From: Lawsonella clevelandensis
GTDB taxonomy: Bacteria > Actinomycetota > Actinomycetes > Mycobacteriales > Mycobacteriaceae
NCBI RefSeq assembly: GCF_001293125.1
Contig: NZ_CP009312.1
Location: 903,057-967,056, forward strand
DNA: 64,000 bases
Direction: 5' to 3'
The translations under genes were made by a program, and so were the position numbers. Under the pieces are notes generated by a model, which saw only the letters and a list, made by a program, of their open reading frames with translations, had not been told where the DNA came from and searched no databases. This document shows, piece by piece, positions 27,051 through 36,331 of the stretch; position 1 is the stretch's first letter; the number at the start of each line of letters is the position of its first letter.

Positions 27051-28610
27051 TTAGGTGTTGATGATGTGGGCGACGATCGGGAGGATCTTGCCGTTCCAGA
27101 TCTTGAAGGGGATGAAACCGGGGCCACCCATGGAGACCAGGCGCTGCGTGGCAACTGTGGTGCTCTCGGTGTACTTGAGGATGCCGTCCTTGCTGTGGCG
27201 GCGTCCCACACCGGACTCCTTGTAGCCACCCATCGGGGCGTGTACGGAAGCCCAGCCGGGGCCGTAGCCCTCGTTCACCGACACGGTGCCGGTATTGAGC
27301 TGGCGGGCGATCTCCTCACCGTCGTGGTAGGTCTTGCCCCAGACGGAAGAGTTCAGGCCGTAGTTGGTGTCGTTGGCGCGCTCGATGGCTTCCTCAATGG
27401 AGTCCACCGGGTACACCGAGACCAGCGGGCCGAAGGTTTCCTTGGTGCGGCAGAGGGCATCCTCCGGTACATCAATGAGGATGGTGGGCTGGATGTAGAG
27501 CGGGCCCACCTCGGGCAGGCGCTTGCCGCCCCAGAAGATCGTGGCGCCCTTGTCTACCGCATCCTTGATGTGGCCTTCAATGGTGTCCATCTGCTGCTGG
27601 GAGATAATGGAGCCGTATTCGGTGGCGTAGTCGTAGTTCGCGGCGATGACCAGCTTGTCCAGACGCTCCTTGAGGGCTTTGAGGAAGTCCTGGTAGATGT
27701 CACGCTCCACGTAGACGCGCTCAATGGAGATGCAGAGCTGGCCGGAGTTGGAGAACATGCCGCGCATGGAGACCTCAGCGCAGTTCTTCAGGTCGGCACC
27801 CTTCTGGACGATCATGGCGTTCTTGCCGCCGAGCTCGGCGGAGTAGTTCACCAGGCGACGGCCAGTCTGCTCGCCCAGCAGCTTGCCGGTCTTGGTGGAA
27901 CCGGTAAACATGAGGTAGTCGCAATTATTGGCCAGAACGTTACCAACGACGGAGCCGCGACCAGTGACAACCTGGAAAACATCGCGAGGAACACCAGCCT
28001 GGTAAAGGAGCTTAGCGCAGCGAAGCGCTGAATAGGGAGTTTGTGAATCTGGTTTCAAAACGATGGTGTTACCAGCAATCATGGCGGGTATAGCATCGGA
28101 AATAGCGAGGTTGAAGGGGTAGTTCCAGGGGGCAACAACGCCTACCACGCCTTTTGGCTTGCGGTAGACAACAGTCTTGGTGACGACAGGGAGCATCCCA
28201 GGTACTCGCTTCGGCTTTAACATGGCAGGGCCATGGTTGCTGTAGTAGCGAGCATTGATGGAGACGTCCATGATCTCTTCTAATGCAGCGGCACGAGCTT
28301 TGCCGGTTTCACACTGGATAATGTCAGCGGACTCTTCACGTCCCCCCAAAATGAGCTGGTGGTAGCGGCGGAAGATCTTGGCGCGTTCCTTCACGGGAAC
28401 CTGCGCCCACGCCTTTTGAGCTTTGCGGGCGCGTTCGACGGCAGCCAGTGTGTCTTCTTCGGTAGCACACGGCATATGACCAATAACGTCACCAGTAAAG
28501 TTCTCGGTGATCTCTGCGGTCTCGCGGCAGTTGTGATCCTTTTGATAGTCAGGGATGGCAACGAGGGTTTCCAGTTCGCGGAAGACAGAGGAAAGTGGGC
28601 GTCCGGGCAT
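27051..28610 (-). CDS. gabD2: Succinate-semialdehyde dehydrogenase (GabD2-like)
   Basis: Oxidises succinate semialdehyde to succinate with NAD(P)+, linking GABA or 2-oxoglutarate side routes to the TCA cycle. 519 residues from ATG 28610, with AAAGGA 9 nt upstream; the frame opens to 28802 but lacks a signal there. Aldehyde-dehydrogenase motifs: VVAPWNYPFNL, FTGSTKTGKLLG, catalytic Glu in AELGGKNAMIV, catalytic Cys in NSGQLCISIERVYV, and ETFGPLVSVYPV. M. tuberculosis GabD2 is 518 residues long with the same ends. Transcribed alone. Confidence 0.88.
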   Translation of the reverse strand: MPGRPLSSVFRELETLVAIPDYQKDHNCRETAEITENFTGDVIGHMPCATEEDTLAAVERARKAQKAWAQVPVKERAKIFRRYHQLILGGREESADIIQCETGKARAAALEEIMDVSINARYYSNHGPAMLKPKRVPGMLPVVTKTVVYRKPKGVVGVVAPWNYPFNLAISDAIPAMIAGNTIVLKPDSQTPYSALRCAKLLYQAGVPRDVFQVVTGRGSVVGNVLANNCDYLMFTGSTKTGKLLGEQTGRRLVNYSAELGGKNAMIVQKGADLKNCAEVSMRGMFSNSGQLCISIERVYVERDIYQDFLKALKERLDKLVIAANYDYATEYGSIISQQQMDTIEGHIKDAVDKGATIFWGGKRLPEVGPLYIQPTILIDVPEDALCRTKETFGPLVSVYPVDSIEEAIERANDTNYGLNSSVWGKTYHDGEEIARQLNTGTVSVNEGYGPGWASVHAPMGGYKESGVGRRHSKDGILKYTESTTVATQRLVSMGGPGFIPFKIWNGKILPIVAHIINT

Positions 28611-28962
28611 GAGTAACAGTCCTTTACGAGTAGTTGGACGGGTTTCTCGGAGCGGAACCAGCCGAAGAAATAGCGCTGCGGGGAAACTGCTGCGGGCGGG
28701 AGAGGATCCTCCTGAGAGGATGGTTCTCCGGGGAAGCCAATCCTCTGGGGTGGACAGTCTTCCGGGGGGAAGACCGTCCGCCGGGGAAAGCCTGAAGCCC
28801 ACAATAGTTCCGTTGTGCTAGCCAGGGAGTCGCCTGGTTCGTTCCTGTGCCCTATATTGTGTAACGAGCATCACACAGATGTGGGTCATTGCTAGGAAAA
28901 TCACACTCAGCTAATTTTGGACTAGCTTACCTGGGAAAACACTAGAAACTAATTGCCATACA
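28611..28962. other. Intergenic region with no gene seen
   Basis: Between the two minus-strand genes. The first part is GC-rich with imperfect repeats of GGGGAAG/GAGGAT type (28680-28790). The rest is AT-richer and probably holds the gabD2 promoter. A weak DtxR-like match at 28918-28936 was judged insufficient. Confidence 0.4.
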
Positions 28963-29196
28963 TTAGTGGGAAACTCGGAATACTTCCTTCTTTCCCGATA
29001 CAGAAAACTGCCCGTCAACAGCCACAACATCCCCCACATGCAACTGGCGACCCCGCTGGCAACAGACCTCCCCATTCACCTCCACCAAGCCCTCCGCAAT
29101 AGCCTCCTTCGCCATCGCACCAGACTCCACCGCCCCCGCCAACTTCACAAACTGGCCCAGACGAATCATCTCATCCCGAATCACCACGTCAACCAC
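28963..29196 (-). CDS. S4-domain RNA-binding protein
   Basis: 77 residues. Most of the chain is one S4 domain: IRLGQFVKLAGAVESGAMAK, EGLVEVNGEVCCQRGRQL and HVGDVVAVDGQF. Small stand-alone S4 proteins of this kind bind structured RNA, several with ribosome-associated roles (YbcJ/RlbA-like). It stands alone between gabD2 and a divergent DUF4921 gene. Confidence 0.88.
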   Translation of the reverse strand: MVDVVIRDEMIRLGQFVKLAGAVESGAMAKEAIAEGLVEVNGEVCCQRGRQLHVGDVVAVDGQFSVSGKKEVFRVSH

Positions 29197-29361
29197 AACA
29201 ACACCTCAACTCCCCGCCAGCACCACACGCCAGCGCACAACCAACACCACCAGCAGCGGTGACGACCCCACCCCACACAGACAGCACCATCACCACACCA
29301 GTACCTTTCACCACCCAGCCTACCCCGCGGCAACCACCCCCCACACCACCAGCCCAGGCGA

Positions 29362-29367
29362 TACATT
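29362..29367 (+). promoter_or_regulatory. -10 element of a probable leaderless transcript
   Basis: TACATT ends 6 nt before GTG 29374, and no ribosome-binding sequence lies between them. Confidence 0.4.
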
Positions 29368-29373
29368 AACAAG

Positions 29374-30681
29374 GTGACTACCACCGCAGAACACACCAGC
29401 CCGGCCGACCCCACCAACCCCGAACCGCTCCAACGGCTTGCCGACGGCACCGTCAAACAGGTCAACCCCTTCACCGGCACAGAAGTGTGGACTGTCCCCG
29501 GCCGCGCCAACCGACCCCTCCCCCACGCCCTCCCCGCACCACAACACCTCGTCTCCGACGCCCACACCAACACCTGTGACTTCTGCAGCGACAACTACAT
29601 CCGCACCACCCCCGAAAAAATGCGGCTCGTCGACGGGCACCTGCAGAAAGAACTCCTCCCCCACGAAGCCACCCAACGCCCCGCCGACTTCCGCCTCATC
29701 GGCAACCTCTTCGAAATTGTCTCCCTCGACTACTGGAAAACCAACTACGGCTACCAGATATCCCCCCGCGCCCGCGCCCACCAAGAGCGCTACCTCGCCG
29801 ACCCCGAAGGCCGCCACCACATCCACCAACTCGTCAACACCGTCTGGCAAGCCCACCACCGCTGCACCCCCAGCGACGTCCCCGACTTCACCGACGCCCA
29901 ACTCCGCGAAGCCTCCGAACCCTTCTTCGGCGGCTGCCACGACGTCGTCATCGCCCGCCGCCACTACATCGACGGCGCCACCAGCAGCGACCAACTCTGC
30001 GCCTCCGGCAACCTCACCCCCGCCGAGCACGCCGACTTCCTCACCCTCAGCGTGCTCGCCCAAGAACAGCTCTACGCCGAAAACAACTGCGCACAATACG
30101 TCTCCGTCTTCCACAACTGGCTCCGCCCCGCCGGCGCCAGCTTCGACCACCTCCACAAACAACTCGTCGCCATCGACGAACTCCCCGCCAAAACCGAGCG
30201 AGAACTCCTCCGACTCGCCCACAACCCCGAGCTGTACCTCCACTACGGCCCCCGCTACGCCCACAACCAGCACCTGGTGCTCATGGAAAACGAGCACGCC
30301 ATTGCCTACGCCAGCTACGGCCACCGCTACCCCAGCCTGGAAATCTACAGCAAACACCCCGACCTCCAACCGTGGGACATGGACGCAGACCAACTGCGCG
30401 GCGTCAGCGACGTACTACACGCCTGCCACGCCGCCACCGGCTCCGCCATCCCCGTCAACGAAGAGTGGTACACCCGCCCCCGCGACGTCAGCCCCACCGA
30501 CGCCACCATCCCCTGGCACATCGTCCTCAAGTGGCGCATCAACACCCTCGCCGGCTTCGAAGGCGCCACCGGCATTTACCTCAACACCATCGACCCCTGG
30601 TCACTGCGCGATAAAGTAGGCCCCCGCCTGCACGAACTCGCAAGCGAGGGCCTCATCTCCGACGAGCTAGAACTCAACTAG
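29374..30681 (+). CDS. DUF4921 protein (GalT/HIT-like nucleotidyltransferase fold)
   Basis: 435 residues starting at GTG 29374. The opening (LADGTVKQVNPFTGTEVWTVPGR) and CDFCSDNY match the actinobacterial DUF4921 family as I recall it. The CxxC of CDFC and the paired His residues in VSVFHNWLRPAGASFDHLHKQ resemble the zinc site and active-site His region of galactose-1-phosphate uridylyltransferase-like HIT proteins, so a nucleotide-sugar or nucleotide-phosphate reaction is plausible. No substrate can be assigned. Codon use is strongly C-ending, as in the methyltransferase at 60901. Confidence 0.75.
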   Translation: MTTTAEHTSPADPTNPEPLQRLADGTVKQVNPFTGTEVWTVPGRANRPLPHALPAPQHLVSDAHTNTCDFCSDNYIRTTPEKMRLVDGHLQKELLPHEATQRPADFRLIGNLFEIVSLDYWKTNYGYQISPRARAHQERYLADPEGRHHIHQLVNTVWQAHHRCTPSDVPDFTDAQLREASEPFFGGCHDVVIARRHYIDGATSSDQLCASGNLTPAEHADFLTLSVLAQEQLYAENNCAQYVSVFHNWLRPAGASFDHLHKQLVAIDELPAKTERELLRLAHNPELYLHYGPRYAHNQHLVLMENEHAIAYASYGHRYPSLEIYSKHPDLQPWDMDADQLRGVSDVLHACHAATGSAIPVNEEWYTRPRDVSPTDATIPWHIVLKWRINTLAGFEGATGIYLNTIDPWSLRDKVGPRLHELASEGLISDELELN

Positions 30682-30758
30682 CCAGCCGGTAAAGGGTGGT
30701 GGGCTTGAGCCCAGCCGCGTTAGTCACCACGGCACGGCACCGTCATCCTCTGGCCCAA

Positions 30759-32732
30759 CTAGGGCGTGGGGACATCCGTTGTCTTCGGGCCATGCCATGT
30801 GCACACATACTGGGCACCCGGGTAGCAGCCGGCCTCATTCATATAGACCTGCCAGTACAAGGGCTTCCCACCATAGGTGTCCTGGTGGCGGGCATCGTCG
30901 ATATCCATGGTGACAGAGCTCGATAGCACCTCAATGGGCTTATTCGGCCGCATCGTAAAGAAGTGCTCCGTGTTGGTGGAGACCAGGCGAATCGCCAACC
31001 GGTGCCCCTTACGCAGCACCCAATCATTCGGCAGCGCCTGGAACGTGAGGTCGCTCGTGCCCTTCCGCACCAGTGCCGCACCACGGGTAATGAGCAGGGT
31101 CTTGCCGTTGGGGGCGATGTCGTAAATGTTAGCGTTCATGCTGGCGCCCTCCCACAGCAGTGCCTGCATGCGCTGCACCACCGTCGCCTTCCCGGCCACC
31201 TGTCCGTACTTGCCGGTTTCGCCGTCGTAGCGCACTTTCGCCCGCACCTTCACGTTGCCGGAAAGATGCAGATCCCGGTCCTGGCGGGGGAGATACGCCC
31301 AAATTCCCTTCTCGACATTGCGGGCTTTCGCGTCTGCCTGCGAGGTAGCCATGCCACCACCGCCAGTGCGAGCAGCTACCGCAGAGCCAAACTTGACGGT
31401 GCCGCGCGGACCCTCGAAGGTAACGGTACGGTTCGGCAGGGGCCAAGACGCCTGGCTGCGCCACCGGCCAGTATTGTCCTGCACAATAAAGTTCGGGTAG
31501 GTACGGGTGGTGGCACCCTTCAGGTACTTGGCGTAAAAGTCCATGACCTCCGTGAAGAAGCCCGAACGGCCCACCTTCAGGTTGCCCTCCTTGTCCTTTT
31601 CGTTGCCGCGCACATGGTCCCACATGCCTAACCAGCCGCGGGTGGGGGCTTTGCGGTTCTTCAGTAGCTCCACCAGTCCATCCGGCTGGGTGTTGTCCTC
31701 GATGAGGCCAGCGGAGATGAAGATGGGTACCGAGGACGTGTTAGCCTTTGCGGTGAACTCGCGATCCCGCCAGTACTTGTGGCTGCGGATGGGGTCGATG
31801 CTGTTGCGGAGGTTATCGGAGAGGCAGTGCGGGTTGGCCAGCTCGTACACACTGTTCTTCAGGTAGCGCTCGGTGTCGTGGAATACGCGGCCGGGGCTCA
31901 CCGCGATCTCGTCGTAGGCGATGCTGGTTCCCACCGCGTTGTAGTAGGGCACCTCGTTGTTGTACATGTACGTGTAGCCCTCCATGGCGGGCTCCTGCGA
32001 CACTACTGCCGCCAGGCCGCGGGGCTGGTGAGCGGCGGCGATGAGGCCGGTGGACCCGTCATAGGACTTCCCGAAGAGGCCCACGCGCCCATTGGTCCAG
32101 GGTTGGGAGGCCGCCCACTCAACTGCCGTCATCACATCCTGCTGCTCGCCGGGGCCATTCCAGTCCAGGCAGCCAGTGGAGGCGCCGGTGCCGCGCAGGT
32201 CCACCTGAATCCAGGTGTAGCCGGCTTCCATGACGTGGGCCTCATTGATGAAGTCCTTGAAGCGCGGGTTGGGGTGGTTGGGGATGGTGGGGTTGAGGAG
32301 GGTAAGGCCGCGTTCTGGCGGGGAGACGATGCCGGTGATGCCGAGGTCTGCCAGGTGGTTGAAGTAGGGGCCTACCGACATGATGACCGGTGTCCGGACA
32401 CTATCCGGAATACCCTTGGGGCGCAACACATCCGCGTGGATGGTAGTGCCGTCGGGAGTGGTGAAGTAGTGCTCCGTCCAGCTGGCGTGTTTATTCCAGT
32501 AAACGCTGCGCGGGTTGTGCAGGCTGGCCGGGGCGAAGGTGAGGCCAGTCTTGCTGGGGGTATCGGCGCTGCTCGTTGCGGGGGCGGGGCTCATGCCGGG
32601 GGCGGCCTGGGCGGGTGCAGCAGCGGGAAGCGTGCCGACCAGCAGCGCCAAGGCGGCGGCGCTGGCCACAGTGGTGGAGAGTGCGCTGGCCACAGGGGCG
32701 GCCAGACGGGTGGAGTTCAGTGGTGTACGCAT
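30759..32732 (-). CDS. Secreted CocE/NonD-type hydrolase (X-Pro dipeptidyl-peptidase S15 fold)
   Basis: 657 residues with a Sec signal peptide (hydrophobic AALALLVGTLPAAAPAQAA, cleavage after AQA). The catalytic domain shows HADVLRPKGIPD, the oxyanion loop VGPYFNHLAD, GTGASTGCLDW, and the nucleophile motif VGLFGKSYDGSTG. A C-terminal jelly-roll domain (about 430-640) ends in TMDIDDARHQDTYGGKP. Family members hydrolyse acyl esters or X-Pro peptides; the substrate here is unknown. The last conserved gene before the accessory island on the right. Confidence 0.88.
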   Translation of the reverse strand: MRTPLNSTRLAAPVASALSTTVASAAALALLVGTLPAAAPAQAAPGMSPAPATSSADTPSKTGLTFAPASLHNPRSVYWNKHASWTEHYFTTPDGTTIHADVLRPKGIPDSVRTPVIMSVGPYFNHLADLGITGIVSPPERGLTLLNPTIPNHPNPRFKDFINEAHVMEAGYTWIQVDLRGTGASTGCLDWNGPGEQQDVMTAVEWAASQPWTNGRVGLFGKSYDGSTGLIAAAHQPRGLAAVVSQEPAMEGYTYMYNNEVPYYNAVGTSIAYDEIAVSPGRVFHDTERYLKNSVYELANPHCLSDNLRNSIDPIRSHKYWRDREFTAKANTSSVPIFISAGLIEDNTQPDGLVELLKNRKAPTRGWLGMWDHVRGNEKDKEGNLKVGRSGFFTEVMDFYAKYLKGATTRTYPNFIVQDNTGRWRSQASWPLPNRTVTFEGPRGTVKFGSAVAARTGGGGMATSQADAKARNVEKGIWAYLPRQDRDLHLSGNVKVRAKVRYDGETGKYGQVAGKATVVQRMQALLWEGASMNANIYDIAPNGKTLLITRGAALVRKGTSDLTFQALPNDWVLRKGHRLAIRLVSTNTEHFFTMRPNKPIEVLSSSVTMDIDDARHQDTYGGKPLYWQVYMNEAGCYPGAQYVCTWHGPKTTDVPTP

Positions 32733-32809
32733 GTGTTCAGTGTAGGTGACGGGGCAGGGGACGGATGGGGTTTACAGTGCGGGCATCGCATCACCGTGTC
32801 AATGGATAA

Positions 32810-33545
32810 ACCTCACCAGCACACAACGACAACCCCCTACAACGCTGGTGGAAAAAGCTCACCCACTACCCCCAGCGGGTAGAAACCCTAGAAACCCACC
32901 AACAGCTTGACGCGCATGATCCTAACCCTGGGAATGATCCAGCCCAACTGGGAAACAACCGACAGGAAGGAACCCAATACCCAACCTTAAAGAATCCGCC
33001 AAGATAAAAACCATTAATGACATGACGGGAGAAGAACGTCGTGCATGCTTCGTATTACATCCCGTTCAATGTGCAAATGCACAACAACGTGGGGGGATAA
33101 ATTGGCGTGGTCGGAGTCGGAGAAGTACTTCCCTAGCAGTAAAGGCTATACGGGGGCGGATGATAAAAGAGACGCCGCCAGACACTGCATCTGGATGGGA
33201 ATGATGACCGCCTGGGGTGATGAATCCTTCGCCAGAGACATGGCCCGGGCCCATGAAGATAGTGACCAAGCCAGCACAAACCCTACTTATGCGAGGGCGT
33301 CTCGCCGGATGGATGAATGGAATAACGAAACCGGCATCGCAGTAGGCTTGCGCCATGATGACGACACTCCCGCCATCATCGCCGACTGTGTCACCAAAGC
33401 CAGACGTGCCACCTACATCCCCAGAGCCGCTCAGCACCCCACTAACATCCCCCCAGCCAACAACAACACCCACGGCAATGATCTCGTCTTCTTCGAAGGC
33501 CCCCACCGCACAAAAAGAGGCGAGACTTTCGGACATCTTTGCTGA
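32810..33545 (+). pseudogene. Frameshifted polymorphic-toxin remnant with DUF6973-like domain
   Basis: Three coherent peptide segments lie in successive frames: RWWKKLTHYPQRVETLE... (from 32810, no start codon), SAKIKTINDMTGEERRACFVLHP (to about 33090), and WGDKLAWSESEKYF followed by DDKRDAARHCIWMGMMTAWG and RRMDEWNNETGIAVG (to 33545). The switch near 33091 falls in a GGGGGG run. The last two segments together look like the DUF6973 C-terminal domain found at the tips of bacterial polymorphic toxins (D-A-x-RH-x-x-W...AHE...MD-x-x-NN pattern). With no intact start and at least two shifts it is probably dead. Confidence 0.6.
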
Positions 33546-33569
33546 ATTGTTCGGAAAACTCTTTTTCTT

Positions 33570-33611
33570 AAAGCCCACGGGCTGGTTTTGTACCATTCCG
33601 TGGGCTTTTTC
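33570..33611 (+). terminator. Rho-independent terminator
   Basis: An 11-bp stem (AAAGCCCACGG, 33570-33580 with 33598-33608) followed by TTTTTCC. This is the most canonical terminator in the window and belongs to the toxin remnant. Confidence 0.85.
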
Positions 33612-33741
33612 CTTGCCTGTAAGCCGTGATAGTGGCCCAGCCGTGGCCTAGTGCTGGTTTAAGACATACCAAAATCCTGCAAGGGACATGTCGAAAATCC
33701 TCAAGCAGGTCGCCGTGTTTGATTTTTGGTTGTTCTTTTGG

Positions 33742-35517
33742 CTAGGCCGAAACCGGCGGAGCATGTGACAGGTTCTGGTCTAAGTCCTCTTGGCTTGTAT
33801 AAAGCGTGTCCTGCGGTGGCGTTGGTGGTTTCGGCGCACAAGGAGTGCCTGATTCGACTCGGTCTACAAACCTTCTAATGAGCGCGAGATTCACCGATGC
33901 TGCCGCGGCTATTCCGTTGAAAAAGTGTGCCGCAAAACCTCGCATGAGCCGGGATGTCTTATCGCCAAAGCCCGAGCCCCGCGAGTGCTTAAACAAGTCA
34001 TTGCGAGACTCAATAATGTTGCGATACTTGCCAAAGACCGTGCGCCATTCGGCAGTGCCGTAGGCCGGGCCGTCCTGGCGGTACTTGTCGAGTTCGGTGT
34101 TTGGGATGGTCACCGAGTTCTTGCTGAAGCACACCGCAGGGCGAGCACCATCCGGCATGGTTTTCAGCATGGTATTGATGGCTGGGCGCTTTACCTTGGG
34201 CAGGCCTAAGTTGATGTGTCCTGCCTTATCCGGGTTCTTGATTTTCTCCGCCAAAGGACAGACCACCGACGGACTGTTCGCCTTGGCCGGACACTGTAAT
34301 ATCGTGGCTTTACCCGATGCCGTTGCACCTTTGACACGCAGGGCAAAGGGCTTGCGTTGCTCGACAAGTTTGATGTGTTCGTCTCTAGTAATCTCATCGT
34401 CGGAGAGCATTTTCGAGGCGTTAATCAGTTTTTCGGCCATAGCCGGGCAATACAGTTGCCCATCGACAAGAACGGCCCCGCTGGCAGTGTGCTTAGGAAC
34501 AAAATTGTCTTTGCGATAATCGCCAACCAGCTTGTAGCCACGTTCGCGCATAGGGCGGTGAATATTCTCCGGTTTGGCTCCTGGGAAGTAGGCGCGGTCG
34601 CCGACCATGTAACCGCGTGGAGTATCCGGTAGTGAGGTGAGATACTGAACTGCATCCACAGCGTGACGACCTGGGCTGTGGCCGGGCTTGTCCATCGCAG
34701 CGCCGACAATAAGGCTGGGGATTCCGTAGTTTCCTGGTTCCTCCATAGCTGCGGCAGCCAGAGTAAATTCATAGCCCCACACTGGCGAGTCATCGTGCTT
34801 TTTATCCTCGGTATAGCGGTGGTCGCCTTCTTTGATGTACCAGTAGGCATCTGGTTCGCTAGAACACCGGCTAGAGCGCTTGGATGTTCCAGTCTGGGCA
34901 GCAATAACTGTGGTTCCGTCGACGGCAACGCCGCCATTCCATTGGTCGCGGTATTTCTCGGGTAGGCGTTGGAATGTTGCCCAGAGCAGTCGGCCTGCAA
35001 ATTCTTGACCACGGGCCATGCGTTCGTCCATGAACTTCTAGTCTCGACCAGAAACAAGCGCTGCGTAGTCCTGCTTAGACAGACGGTGACGATAGGTCAC
35101 CTCCGGGTAAGGATCAATGGTGGCAATGATGGTGTGCAGCGTAAACCACAGCCGATCGTACCAACGTGCCTGCTGTCGGTCGTAGCTGTCGAAGACTGCT
35201 TTTGCCTTGTCACGGCTGGGAAGTCCCAGGAAGTCGAGTGTCTTATCGGTGGCTTCGTGGCACAGCGTGTACGTGGCTTGGGTGATGTGTTGAGGCCTGC
35301 CTGTCGTTGCGAGGTACAGCCACAGGATAAGTCCGGCACGCAGCGAGATAATGCGTGGCCTACCGCCAGGTGCGGACTGTTGGGGCTTGTCCTCGGCAAC
35401 CCACTTGTCGATTAAGTCCATAATCCCCGCCGAGTCGATAAGGCGATCCATGTCTCGTGCCTTGTCCACGGTAAACGGTGTCATGGCAGCGGTGTGGGTT
35501 CGCATGGCGCGGGGCAT
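33742..35517 (-). mobile_element. Insertion sequence (ends not resolved)
   Basis: A transposase-only element in the island. I could not see convincing terminal inverted repeats in 33612-33741 or 35518-35569, so the coordinates given are those of the transposase frame. Confidence 0.65.
33742..35517 (-). pseudogene. DDE transposase split by an in-frame TAG
   Basis: Translation starts at 35517 after a strong AAGGAGGTG and runs 159 codons to TAG at 35038-35040. The same frame then continues (KFMDERMARGQEFAG...) for 429 more codons to 33742. Read through, the product is about 590 residues. The N-terminal part has helical DNA-binding character (SLRAGLILWLYLATTGRPQHI). Catalytic-type residues are VAVDGTTV (first D), GYMVGDRAYFPG (second D) and NIIESRNDLFKHSRG (E), as in IS4/IS1182-like transposases. 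A single nonsense mutation, or an amber readthrough, separates the halves. The second half could be restarted at ATG 35031 but would lack the DNA-binding domain. Confidence 0.75.
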
Positions 35518-35569
35518 GGTCTCACCTCCTTGTGGTGGCTTGTGGGATTATCTTCGGGACGTGGCGGGT

Positions 35570-35961
35570 TTAGTTGGGCTTGCCGAGGTTGAGCCAGCGG
35601 CGGTAGTCGTCGTAGGAGTCTTGGCCGAACACATTGTGGAACAGTTTGTGGTTGCCGTATCCGGCGAGCCAGGCGGCGTAGCGCGGGACAATGCCCGAGC
35701 ACACCAGCGACTTCAACCAGGTGGCGCGCAGCAGCGAGATTTGTGGGCGCAGCCCAATGGGGTGGTGCTTGTATAGCTGTTTGAGCACGTCGGGCAGACT
35801 TGCCGTGTTTCTCCGTCTGTGCGGGGAAAGCACACGCAATCGGATTCGGGCGGACGTAGAAACGGGTTCCATCGCGGGTCGACGGGAACGCTGCGGTCTG
35901 AAAGATGGACGAGCGCGATCCCACCCGGTGTGTATTCGAGGTCGTCGGTCGTCAGATTCAC
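35570..35961 (-). pseudogene. Frameshifted gene of unknown function beside the IS
   Basis: From ATG 35961 one frame reads MNLTTDDLEYTPGGIALVHL, DPRWNPFLRPPES and DGETR. Near 35805 the sense shifts by one base to SLPDVLKQLYKHHPIGLRP, RATWLKSLVCSGIVPRYAAWL and DSYDDYRRWLNLGKPN, with a stop at 35570. Both parts are plausible protein and together would give about 130 residues. Not recognised. Confidence 0.45.
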
Positions 35962-36002
35962 GATTTCGCGCGCTCGCAGTCCGGCTCCTAACGTCGCACT
36001 GC

Positions 36003-36248
36003 TTTGTCACCGGTCCGGCCCATGCGCGCGTCCGGTACGTGATTGCCGCACTCGACAACGCCGTGTGCACGAGGTATCCCTCCATCAACGCCGCGGCAGT
36101 GGACTTGGACATCAACACCTCCGCGCTGCGCGCTCTACTCTCCGGCGCGTCCTGGCCGACAGCGCTGCGCGTGGCCGAGCTCGAAACCCGACTGGGCATA
36201 CAGTTGTGGCCGACCGACGCGCTGGAACCACGGGAGACCGGCGAATAG
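36003..36248 (+). pseudogene. HTH (XRE-like) regulator fragment
   Basis: The readable part ends in SINAAAVDLDINTSALRALL, then SGASWPTALRVAELETRLGIQLWP, the pattern of a small Cro/CI-type HTH followed by the frequent LxxLGxxLWP ending. No good start codon is visible (a GTG at 36039 is possible), and the upstream sequence in this frame is not protein-like. Divergent from the gene at 35570-35961. Confidence 0.45.
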
Positions 36249-36276
36249 GCCGATACCAAACCGGGACGAAACAGTG

Positions 36277-36312
36277 AAACCCCGGCACATACAACATCGT
36301 GTGCCGCGGTTT
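36277..36312. terminator. Terminator between HTH fragment and methyltransferase
   Basis: A 13-bp stem with one C-C mismatch (AAACCCCGGCACA, 36277-36289 with 36300-36312) between convergent genes. Confidence 0.65.
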
Positions 36313-36331
36313 CTAGACTTTTAGAGAGCAG

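Noticed and set aside
28918..28936. Possible DtxR box upstream of gabD2 (TTTGGACTAGCTTACCTGG)
   Set aside because: Roughly 10 of 19 matches with a broken left half-site; not better than chance in AT-rich DNA.
29320..30393. 357-codon minus-strand frame opposite the DUF4921 gene
   Set aside because: Val/Gly-rich composition typical of an antisense shadow; the plus strand has the conserved family motifs.
33612..33741. Terminal inverted repeats of the IS
   Set aside because: No matching ends could be found by eye against 35518-35569, so IS borders were not called.
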